Shown here one piece after another: positions 43,701-55,700 of a DNA stretch of 64,000 nt. Source of the DNA: Phascolarctos cinereus (taxonomy: Eukaryota > Chordata > Mammalia > Diprotodontia > Phascolarctidae); contig NW_018344068.1 of NCBI RefSeq assembly GCF_002099425.1, positions 6,268,501 through 6,332,500 of the forward strand, in the 5' to 3' direction. Each line of letters begins with the position of its first letter. The stretch's first letter is position 1. Made by a program: the position numbers and the translations under genes. The notes under the pieces were generated by a model. That model was not told the origin of the DNA. It did not search any database and was given only the letters and a program-made list of their open reading frames with translations.

Positions 43701-46700
43701 ATCTCTTCCTTCTGGGGAGCTATTTTTATAACCTCCAAGGCTTTGTAGACACAGTGTGCCTAGGTTATGAGTCTGCCTCAACAAGAGCTGTAACACCTGT
43801 CGGTTCTACAATGTAAAGAAAGAAGAGTCAGATCCCTTCGCTCTCTGTCTTCAGTTTTCTTCTCTACAAAAATGGAGAAGCTGGTCTGGATTCCCTCTGA
43901 GGCTCCGTCCACAGCAGACAGATGTAGGATTGTACTAAATCCTCTCCTCCAGGCTATACCTTCCTTATTGTAGGATGGGAATTAATGCCATCTCTGGGAA
44001 TGTCCAAAGACTGAGCCTCCTCCCTCTGCAGCTCACCCACTGCAAACTCCAACTTTCACTAAAAGGAAGTTCTCCCCTTACATTTACCCTAAATCTCTCC
44101 TGTTACAGTTTTTCTGAAATTAAAAAAATTTTTTTCAAATAACCAAGCATTCATTTTCTCTCTCCAACCTTCCCTCCCCACCATGGGAAAAGAAAATGAA
44201 AACCCTCATGACAAATATACATAGTCAAACAAAGCAAGTTCCCAAATTGGAAATAAAAACATCTCATTCTTCATCTTTTGTGTTTCCCATGTCTGAGGGT
44301 GGCAGACTCTATCCTCTCTGTCTTCTGGGATTGTAGCTGTCATTGCATTGATCAGAATTTTTAAGTCTTTCAAAGTTTGTTTTCCTTTATGATGCTGTTG
44401 TCTGGTACTGACTAAGAAATAGAGTAGTGGATCAGTGGAATAGGTTAGACGCACAAGACATAGTAGTCAATGACTATAGTCATCTACTGTTTATAAACCC
44501 AAAGACCCCAGGTTCTGGGATAAGAACTCACTTTTTGACAAAAACTACTGGGAAGACTGGAAAAGAGCATGGTAGAAATTAGGCATAGGCCAAAATCTTA
44601 CACCATATACCAAAATAAAGTCAAAATGGGTATATAATTTAGATATAAAGGCTGATACTATAAGCAAACTGGGAGAGCAAGGAATAGTTTATCTGTCAGA
44701 TATATGAAGAACAGAAGAATTTATGACCAAACAAGAGACAGAGAACATTGTGAAATGCAAAATGCATAATTTTGATTACATTAAATTAAAAAGGTTTTGC
44801 ACAAACAAAGCCAATGCAAGCATGATTGGGAGGAAAGCAGAAAACTGGGAAAGAATTTTTATAATCAGTCTCTCCCATAAAACCTCATTTCTAAACTATA
44901 TAGAGAACTGAGTCAAATTTATAAGAATACAATGCTGTTGTCGCTGTATACATTATCCTCCTGGTTCTGCCTACTTTCCTGTGCATCAGTTTGTACAAGT
45001 TATCCCAAGTTTCCCTGAAACCATCCCCTTCATCAATTCTTCTAGCAGAATCGTATTCCATTACACTCATAGGTCATAATCTCATCCATCCATTCCCCAA
45101 TAGATGGACATCCTCTTAGTTTTCAGTTTTTTGCTGTAGCAAAGGAGCTGCTGCAGTTTCAAGCCCATTTTCCCTTTGATTTTTTTCTCAGGCAGGCTAA
45201 ACAACTATTCACCATTCTCCTCTATGAGGAGTTTTCACAGCCTTGAGGCCCATTCTGACTCTCTTCCCCTGCCACCTGCCTCTACTCTTCAGGCAGAAAT
45301 CATTTTTGTTCCTTTCACCTTTTCCCATTTCTTCTTTTGTGTCTGGGGAGCACAAAAGAGGCTGACTGACCTCTCCGGGCTACTCACTGATGAGAGATGT
45401 TCGGCCTTCCTGAAATCCAATCAGGGAATTCAAATCAGCTCTGTTTCATAAGAAGCCCACTTCAAAAGGTTTGAGCATTGTTGAGAAGGAGCCCGATAGA
45501 AAAGAGGGGTTGAGGTCACACATTTTCTTCTCCCCTCCTTCCCTCCCGCCGCATGTCCTGTTTTCTTCACTGGCTTTTTATTTTTTCCATAAACAGAAGG
45601 AAGGGGTGGGAGTCATGGGCTGGCTGCAAGAGAAGGTCACCGAACTGGCATTGAGCTCCTCTCCCATCCCCTTCCCAGAGTCCTCTTTTCCTCTTTATAC
45701 CTGCCCCCCTCCAAGCCCCATTCCTCTCCACGAATACCTTTCCTCTCATTCAGTTGGAGGACAGAGGCCTCAGAAGGAGAAGTCATTTACATTTTTAGAT
45801 ATCTGCTCTGAAAGCTAGCTAGTCCTGCCTAATGTCTCTTTACCCCAGCGTGGCAGGGCAGGACACCATCTATGCCCAGGTAAAATTGTCATCTCCTAGA
45901 AATAGTGGAGGTGGCAGTTTGCTGAGGATGTATTCTACTAGCCTGCCTTGCTGATTGAGCCCCATCAACCTGGGACCTCTGTTCTCCCATCGTTTTACTG
46001 GGTTGGTCACAGATAAACAGAATGAATGCAAAGGGGTCAAGGCACCTAAATTCTCCCCCTGGCCTGGTTGCTGGTTCCTGTGTGACTCTGGACAAATCAC
46101 TGGACTTTTCTGGGACTCAATCTATCCACCTAGAAATGAGGTAGGCAAGATGGGGGTGAAGGTAGCAAATCCATGCAAATCCAGATAGAGAGAAAAGTAA
46201 GAGGGATAATTGGAAACCTCAGGAAGGCCTCAACGACTGGAAAGGCTGTTTATTCCTGGAAACAGCACTTTGTAAGACACGTTGTGACGTAATGGGAAGA
46301 GCACTAGTTTTGAAGTCAAGACATCTGAGTTCAAATCCCACAGACTCTGGACAAGTTAATTGACCTGTGGGCCAAAAGGAACTCCCTCTCTTCCTTCCTT
46401 AAATCCCTTCTGTGATCCTGTCGAGCTCTTAGTATTATAATACTGTGATCTTCTAGAAGGCAAACACCCAGGCTGCTGAATCTGAGCTTGGAGCTGGGGA
46501 CCACTTGGTCCTTGCATCAGCCAACATATGTGACAAAAATCATGTATGTATTTCCTTTATGTCCGTCATCTCATGGCGTCCTCATAGCAGCTTTGGGAGG
46601 CAGTCAGGGCAGCTTCAATATCTCCATATGGCTCATGAGGAAATGGAGGCCCATCTCCCAGGCAGCGTGGCATAATGGAAAGGGTTAGATCTGGAGTTGG

Positions 46701-49700
46701 AAAGCATGGGGCTGAATCTTGGTTCTTCTGTTTTCTGGCTGTGTGACCCTGGGTGAGTCATTTAACTTTTTGGAGCCTCAGTTTTCTGAAACTTTAAAAA
46801 GGGGTGATAATAATTGTGCTACCTTCTTCACAGGCTGTTGTCAGGAAAGAGCTTTGTAAACTTCAAGATACCATAGAAATGTGTAGCTATTGTTGAAACG
46901 GTTATTCTCGGGATTATTATTGCTGGAGGCTGATGGCTAGGGCTGGGGACAGATATGTACCTGCTGGGATTTGCTGACCCAGACCCCAGACCTACTGTCT
47001 TGGGGGAAGATTCAGTGGCTCACCCTGAAACTCCCTACCTGTGTCATCCTCCAGGGAGGAAGGAGACGATGGTGACTTCTTTTCGAAGATGAAATTGATT
47101 CTGAAGAAGAAGGAAACCAGGCAGCGTTTGGGGCGGTTGGAGGTGAGAAGGGCAGTTGGGCCAGAGGGTTTGGCCTCTCCAGTGCCTGTCTCCCCTGGCA
47201 TTCTCTAGATAGCTCCGCAAAGCTATTTCCCTGTGGGGAGCTGGCATCTGCACGGCTTGCACTGGGCAGGGAGGATGGTTTCCAGTGGTGGGAGCCTGAG
47301 GCTCCGTAATCCAGCTGCTCATAGAGATGTAACCCACATGTCCAGCTCTGACATTACAGGTCCTCTAATGTAGGGATTCTTAGCTCAGGGTCCTAAACTT
47401 TTTTATTTTATTTTATTGGTTTCCTTTAAAATCCTATGTATTTTGTTTCATGCATTTAAAAACCTGTTCTGAGAAAAGGTTCGTAGGCATCACCAGACAC
47501 AAAAGAGGTTGAGAATTCCTGCTCTGGTGTGACTTGGCTGCCGAAAGTACCCCTATCCCTATATGCCAGGGGGTGGCCACTTAGAGTCTGGGGAGCCAGC
47601 TGCTTCCTTTTCTAGGAGGGGAGGTTAGATGAAGGGAAATCCTTTTGCCCCACTAACACCTTCCTACCTCCACCTCCCTCTCCCTGTTTTGGAAGCAACA
47701 GTTGGAAAAAGAGGTTAGTGATGGAAATAGCAAGAAGGCAGTACTATAGCCCCACTCCCCATGTACTCAGTGAGCTAAGGGACTGGGAACTGAGACAGCT
47801 CTGCCTCCTTTCCCCTTCCCTATCCCAGCTCTCCTAGCCTCTTCTTTGGAGGAACCCATGCTCCACTGATCCCCATCTTCCTTGCAGGGTGTCTTACACA
47901 GCAGTGCCCCTCCTCCTAGGGAGCCCCTGGGCCCTGGCCATGATGCTGAAAGCCTGGTGCCAACCAAGAAGGAGGTAATGGAAGGAGCACATCGTGTCCT
48001 ACTCTTTAACTCTTCCCTGAATATACTGGGATGTGGGGAGGAGGGCCAGGTCTGCTCTCCACAGCACAGGGGTTCTACTTTGGGAGGTCGGGGGGCTTTA
48101 GTCCCCTGGCCTTGGTGGGCTGGGTGTCTGGTGTTCCAAGCCTAGGTGCATCCTGCTGGCTGGGGGCCTGTGGACAAGAGATCGTACAATGTCTCATCCC
48201 ACCTGGCCTCACCCATTCCCCACATCCATAACAGATGGAAATGCTCTTCGAGGAAGCCCTGTACACTGTATGCTACAGATCAGGGGTGGCATCCCCAGAG
48301 CATGTGGCCAGTGAAGATGAACTTTTTGACTATCTTCAGAAGGTAAGTGGAGAAGAGAGATCCCCTGGATACCACCTTCCCTCCAGTCCTGACCCAGGGA
48401 ACCTCTTGAAAAAGGGAAAGCCCATGAGGGAGGGGCTTACTTAAGTGTTGATCCCATTTCCCTACCCCCAAAAGGGTGATAGAAGAAGAGTGAGTCTATC
48501 CTGGTCCTCAGGGTACCCTCCAGAGCGGGATGTCAGAGGGGCTCTAGCTTGGGTAGGGTGGTGATAGATTTGTCTGCCCTTTGGGGAGTTTCCTTAGATT
48601 TTAGTTGGCCTTGTATTCAACCAGCAAATATCAGAAATCCCAGTCTCATTTAGGATGCCTGTCCTGGAGGCTCCTCCAGGAAGGATAGGAGCTAGTGGTT
48701 CATAAGTACCTTCCCTTGAGATTGGCACTAGTCCCTGCCCATTAAAGTAGACTGATGGACAGCCAAGATACCAGGCCAGCATGAGGGGGAGAGAAAGAGG
48801 GAGGGAGAGAGGGGGGCGGAGAGAGAGAGGGAGGGAAGGAAGGAAAGAGAGAGGGAAGGAAGGAAAGAAAGGGAGGGGTAGAGAGAGAGGGAGGGAAGGA
48901 AGGAAAGAGAGAGAGAGAGAGGGAAAGAAAGAGAAGGGATAGAGAGAGGAAGAGGAAGGAAAAGAGGGAAGGAAAGAGAGGGGATAGAGAGAGAGAGGGA
49001 AGGAAGAAAAGAGAGAGAGGGAAGGAAGGAAAGAAAGGGAGGGGTAGAGAGAGAGGGAAAGAAAGAGAGAGAAGGGATAGAGAGAGGAAGAGGAAGGAAA
49101 AGAAGGAAGGAAAGAGAGAGAGGGGATAGAGAGAGAGAGAGGGAAGGAAGGAAAGAGAGAGAGAAGGGGGAGAGAGAGATTGGGGGAGAGAGAGGGGAGA
49201 GGGGAGAGAGAGAGAGGGAGAGAATGAGAATGAGAATGGTCCAAGTCATCCCGTGATGAGCCTCTGTCTCCGGAATCCAGTCACCTGTCCTGTTTGTCCT
49301 CATATCTGCTGTGTTTGCTGTTTACTAGGTGATGGTGATGGCTGTGGTTGTACAAACATCCACGGTCACTGGTCCTTAAGGCTGGCTGGCTGCCCAACCC
49401 TACCTCCCCCGTGCTTCCCCCAAGGTCCCTCACAGTGCACTGCCAAGTATAGACAAAGACCTGTTTTCTGAACCTCCTTTCCCAGGGCAGTGGACAGGGA
49501 ACAGGAGAGGCAAATGCAGCAGACCACAGTCTCCCGAGTCCTTACATACCAGCCTAGTCCAGGCTCAGGCCCCTCTCCCCCACCCCACAGACACACTGCT
49601 TTTCTGTGCTCCCACTGTCTATGTTACGTCTATGTGTTGAGCTTGGGAGTCTTGTTGTAAATGTGTATTTTTTTTTAAACTGTCTGCTGTCTTCTTTTGC

Positions 49701-52700
49701 TGTTTTCTGTTTGAACTCTTGCTCTACAGCGGGATCTGTCAGGGTAAGTAAAGCCCCTCTCCCCACTTCCCTATCCAAGTGCTTAAGGTGTGTGACAATA
49801 GTGGGCTTAGCCCCTAAAACTGGTTACCCGGGCCCTGGGGAGCCTGCTCCAAGAAGCTGTCCATCCTTCCCCTAAATCAGCAGGAGCAGCCTCCAAGGAG
49901 CCTAGACACACATTCCCATCTCCATCCTGATTTCCCTGTTTGTTTCAGAAATTGGGCCCAAAGGCCCCTTGGAGGATGGATGGGACAGTGGAGTTGAGGC
50001 TAACCAGTTCATGCCAAAAGTTTCCTTCCCACTTCATGCTATAGAGTCATAAGAGCTGGAAGGGACTTTAGACATCATGTAGCCTCAGCCCCTCCATTGG
50101 TCAGGTGAAAAAAATGAAGCCCTGGGCAGAAAAGTGACTTGCCCAGGGACACAAAGCATAGTGTCAGAGTTTAGGATTAGAACTGAGGTCTCAGGGTCCC
50201 TAGTTCAGTGCTCTTTTTTTTCTCTCACTGCACCACAAATGCCTCTTACCCCTACTGGAGGGAGCCAGTTTTGGGGGACCAAAAATGTTGTTCACTTTCT
50301 TTGCCCGGTTATAGAAGCTATAGGAAGTGAGAACTGGAAGGGTCTTCAAAGATGACCCAGACTCAGGCCTGGAGAGGTTATGACTTGAATCAATCACACA
50401 TGCATGTGATAAGCACCTACTATGTGCAGGCATTTGGCCAGGTGCTGGGGCTACAAATACAAAAGCAAGACAGCCTCTGCCCTCAGGGACCTTACATTTT
50501 ATCAGGGGAAGCATTCTACCTGTATCACATACAGGTAGGATGTAGGCCAAACAAATATACAGGGATTTGTTGTTGGGGAAATTCAGTGGAAACAGGGGAT
50601 AAAGAAAGGTTTCATACAGAAGGCTCCACTTAGTTACTCCTTCCAATCAACAGTTATCTATTAAGCATATACTATGTGCTTAGTATATACTATATATTAG
50701 ATACTATGCTAAGTGCTGGGGATTCAAAGACAAAAGTAAAACACTCCCTGCCCTCTGGAAGCTTACAGTCTAACTGGAGAGACAATGCACACAGATAGGA
50801 GGTAGATACACAACACAGAACACATACAAGGTAACTTTTTTCCCTCCAGTTTAGCAAGTATTTGTTTTTCTCTCCCTTCCACCTCCCCCATCCCCACTGG
50901 GAAAAAAAAAAACAACAACCTTGATACAAGGCAACCTTGTTGGGGAAAAAGGGAGAGGGACTAGAAAAGGTGTCATGCAAAAGGTGGCTGAGTTTTGAAG
51001 GAAATCCATCATTCTAAAACGTGGACTTGAAACGGGACACAGCATTCCTAGCATGGGGCAGGGAGGAAGGGCAGTATAAAATGTGATAGAGTAGGCATGT
51101 GAGGGTAGCTAGGTGGCGAAGTGGACAGAGCACTGACCCTGAATTCAGGAGGACCTGAGTTCAAATCCAACCTCAGACACATGACACTTACTAGCTGTGT
51201 GACCCTGGGCAAGTCACTTAACCCCATTGCCTAGCCAAAAATGAATGAATGAATGAATGAATGAATAAGTAGGTGTGTGAGGAACATCCAGATGGCTAGT
51301 ATGAGTGGGATGTTGGGTGCTGGGAGGGGAGTAATGTGTAGAAGGTAGGAAGGGATGATGGTGTGAAGAACTTGAAATGCCTCAAACAGAGGCATTTATA
51401 TTTGATCTTAGAGGTGACAGAGAGCCACTGAAGTTTATTGGGTAGAGAGGTGACCTGGTTAAATTGTGTTTTAGGACCCTCTCTTTGGTGACTCAGTGGA
51501 GGATTGTTTGGAGTAAAGAGGGACGAGACGGAGCTCAGGAGGCTGAGTCCTGGTGAGGGGTGATGAGAGTGGCGGTACCAGGGTGGTGTCTGTGATCAGA
51601 GAGAAACAAATGGATATAATAGAGGTCAGAGAAGTGGAAATGACAAGATCCCGACAACTCATTAGATATATGGGGTGAGGTAGGGCAAAGAGGTAAGAAT
51701 GATACCAAGGTTGTGAACCTTTGTGATTGGATGGTTAGAGGTGCCCCGATAGGGGAAATGAAAGGCAGAGGTATTGGTTTTGAGGAGGGAGAGATTATGA
51801 ATTCTATTTTGCTTATGTGAAATATAATGCAAATAAACAGATAGTAACATGGTACTGGAGCTCAGGAGATAAACTAGGTCTAGATATATAGCTATGAGTT
51901 ATCTGCATAGAGATGACAATTGATCCCATGGAAGCTGATGAGATCAGCAAGTGAGAGAAAAGAGAAAAGGGCCCAGGACAGAGTCTTGTAATGTTCTTAC
52001 AGTTAGGGGAATGACATGGACAATGATCTAGCAGAAGAGAATGAGAAGCATCAGTCAGATAAGTGAGAGGAAGGCCAAAAGAGATAGCAGTGACATGAAA
52101 ACCCCAAGCCAAGAGAGTATCCAGAAGGAGAGAATGATCCATAGTGTTAAATGCTACAGACAGATGGAAAAGGGTGGGGATTGAGGAAAGGTCGTTAGAT
52201 TTGGCAATTAAAAGGTTACTGGTGACTCTGGAGAAGGCAGTTTCAGTTGAATGACAAAATCAGGAGCCAGCTGACCAAAGGTTCAGAAGAGAGGGAAAGA
52301 AGAATGAGTGTAGGAGTCTGGCTGGAAAGGGAAGAGAGATAGAAACTACTATCTTACCCAAGATTACTGAGGTAGTTAACTGGGATGAGAATTCAGGTGC
52401 CTGGATTGGGACCCACATATCCCACAACCCACTTGGACAGATTCTCTACCTGGGACCCAATGGAAAAAACTCAGAATTCTTTAGGGGGAGTAAGTTCTAG
52501 GGGGGGGAGTGTGAACCTAGTTCTTCATCCACGGAAGCCCTCAATAATCTCCTTAGTCAAAGTCAGTTAGAGATTGGGATTTGGGAGGCACAGCTGAGAG
52601 AGGTGGAGGGGACAAAAATTCTGTGGAAATTAAAAGTGACGTATCTATAAATTTCTTCCCTTCTGGGAGAATCTAGCCCATTGGAGCCTGAGGTTTGGTT

Positions 52701-55700
52701 ATGGTATTTCTCCTGAAGCCCCATAGCATGAAGTTGGAAGGGTAAGTTGAGGAGCCTAGCCTTTGAGAGACTTTATATAGCTCAAGAGGAACAGGTACTC
52801 TGTTGCCGGTGGGGGGGGGGAGCTCTGGCAAGGTAAGGCATGCCTGCTTGTTGGGTGTGGGAGCTGAGTGCCTCTGAAGGATGTCTTTGTCACTTACCTC
52901 CCATGGCTGTAGCCCCATTGGTATGGGATTGTTACAGACTCTCCAGGTTGGAACTGCCCCTGGGGTACCATCTGGGCCATCCCCTTGCTTTCGGGTAGGC
53001 CAGGACACATACTAGTCCAGGAGAACAGCCCTCCTTTTCCAAATCTAAATTCATTCATTTATTTTTAAAAGTTACATTATTTATCAAACATCTGTGACAC
53101 TTCTGGAGTTTGAGGCTGTGGTGTTGTGTAAAGAGCACTGGATTTGAAATCCAGGAGGGAGTCATTATATAAAACACACTCAGTTCTTTTATAATGATAT
53201 TTTGGATGTAGATGTAGATATGATGTGGGCTAAGAAAACCAGGGTTCAAATCCTGTCTCTGACATTTCCCCGCTATGTGACCTCATGCAAATCACCTTAT
53301 CTTTCTGGGCCTCAGTTTCTTCATCTGTAAAATGGAGATAATAATACTTGCACGACCTACCTCACAGGGTTGTTGTGAGGAAAGCGCTTTGCGTACCTTA
53401 AGGTGCCATAAACATGTGAGCTGGTATTATTATTATTACTAAGCATGGAACTCCTGAAACTCGAGCAGCCCCTTTGCATCCTCTGTTCTGAGTTCTGCAG
53501 AAACGCCAGCGTTGCAGTTGTTGGGAAGAACAGGAGAAATAAGGGGGTTAGTCCTCCTCTCTGGGCCAAGGGGCTGAGCATGCTCGTGAAGTCTGTCCTC
53601 TGCCGTTTCCCCAGGATATGGGGCTGTGTGTGGCCTCACAATTTGGGAGAAATCCCCTTTGTGGGCCTGAATGAGGCATCAGGTCGTCACTGTTCCTCCT
53701 CCATATCTCTAAAGGTTTCATCTTGGGGGAGGGGGGAGGAAACCAGATTCATCGAGAGATGGATCTGACACACAGTGGCCAGTCAGTCTGTTAGCTGAAT
53801 GGCCCCTTGGGTCCCTGTGTGGCATACCTGTCACCTGAGGTAGACTAGTGAGCTCTTCTGTTCTCTGCCCCGCATGCCCAGGTGTTCGGTATGAGCTCTT
53901 CTGAGCTGGAGGCAGCCCTGCATCGAGTGAAGGAGGCCAAGGTAATCGAGGATATTGGGTAGGGGAGGATATTGTGGGGTCCCATGCCCGTTATTCTTGT
54001 GGCCCATTCATTTTCTTTTTTTTTAAATTTAATTAATTTATTTTGATTTATCAACAGTCACTTCCATGAGCTTTTGAGTTTAAAATTTTTCTCCCCCTTC
54101 CTCCCCACTACCCTCCCTAAGACTGTGCACAATCTGATATAGGCTATACTTATACATTCCTATTAAACATATTTTCACATTAGTGATGTTGTAAGGAAGA
54201 ATTAGCACCAATAGGAGGAACCATCAGAAAGAGGAAACAAAACCCAATGGAAGAAAAAAAAATAGCAACTAGTATGCTTCGATCTGCATTCAAACTCCAT
54301 AGTTCTTTCTTTGGATGTGGATAGCATTTTCTATCACGAGGCCTTTGGAGATGTCTTAGATCCTTGTATTGCTGGGAAGGGTGAAGTTTATCAATATTAG
54401 TCATCGCACAACATTACCCATTCATTTTCAAGGCTTTTCTCGCTCCCTGCTCTGCTAACGACAATCTCCCCCCAATCCTAGCTCCTTTTTCTTTTCCCTC
54501 CTGATGTTCTGGAGTCCCTTTTGTCAAGAAAGGCCCATGAGGATCAGTGAAGGGTTGATAGCAGGATGGAAGGTAGGGGGAGCTTAGTAATCACCTACTA
54601 AGATTGGCTTCCCACTCTCCCTCTCAATAATGGGGCTTCCAAACCCTCCCAGGAGCTCCCACTAGCTAGACTGTCATCTTCCCAAGCCTTCCAGACCTTC
54701 ACTGTGGGCAGGTACTGGAGATGCCTTCTCTTGGGTACCTAAGCCCAAGCTGGGGGCTTCAGGACTCCCCAGTCACTGGCCCCTTTCTATTCTCTCAGCC
54801 TCCGGCGTATTCTTTGAAAGTCACAGTTGTGCGGGCTAAGAACCTCCTGGCCAAGGATGCCAATGGTGAGTGAGTTCTGTCCTTTAGATCTCAACCCTCC
54901 AGGGTGATCACTGGATCCCTGGACTTCTCCCTCCTTGTATGCCTTGTATTTCTCCTGGGGAGAGAAAGAGAAATAGGCCTGCCTGGCCCTGGAGTTACCA
55001 ACTCCTTCCTCTGATATGGGGGGGGGAGTGGGGCTGCTAATCATAGACATATTTCCCCTGACCTGCTGTTGAGGCCAGGGTCCAAGTCCCTAGTGGGATT
55101 GGACCTAGTTAATTAGTAGTTCTAAGAAACTGCTACCTTGTTCTCAGACAAAAGTGACTGAAGTGGGACTGGTAGATTGTCATCTAGCAACTGGGATGGT
55201 AGGGACTTGGTGGGAAAGAATCCTACCCAGCGGCAGGAGATTAGATGGGCTGACCTCTGGAAGGTGTTCACCAAAGTTGGGGAGACTGGTTTCTTTGTCT
55301 CCCAATTTCTATGGACGTGAGTGGGGAGGAGGAAATTAGGAGCAGAAAGCAAGAGTGTATTGTAAGGATTAGGGGCAGACCTAGGTCCTGTAATGGGTTT
55401 CTGGCCATGGCCTTTGCTTCTTAGCTTGGGGGGATATTTTTCCTTCTGGGGATTCCTGTGTTGATGCCTAAAAGTAGTTTGACGTTCTCCAGCAGACCTT
55501 AAAGGCCACCGGGCTGGCCTGAGGCCTGATTGCAGAGGTTGGGGTGGGTAGCAGGCAGTGGATAACTGTGCCTCCTCTACCCAGGGTTCAGTGACCCTTA
55601 CTGCATGCTGGGCATTCTGATCGGCCAGAGTCCCCGAGAGCAGGGGGAAAAGAAAGAGCGGAAATTCAGCTTTCGAAAGCGAAAAGAGAAGGTAGAGAAA

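Larger units (their letters stand above)
50640..52340 (-). mobile_element. Long L2/L3-type LINE, antisense in BAIAP3 intron 4
   Basis: From 'caacagttatctattaagca' at the 3' end it extends about 1.7 kb. An antisense frame near 51813-52142 reads MDHSLLLDTLLAWGFHVTAI and then SRPSLSPELQYHVTICL, L2-type polymerase. An L1 end (50836-50924) and a WSINE (51104-51268) inserted into it. Confidence 0.85.

Noticed and set aside
45849-45879. 31-nt segment between AG and GT in BAIAP3 intron 1
   Set aside because: The acceptor looks fair, but the donor context is weak, the length breaks frame and no family member has it.
48594-49303. Antisense open frames of about 190-216 codons
   Set aside because: They are the Ser/Leu/Pro translation of the purine tract in BAIAP3 intron 4.
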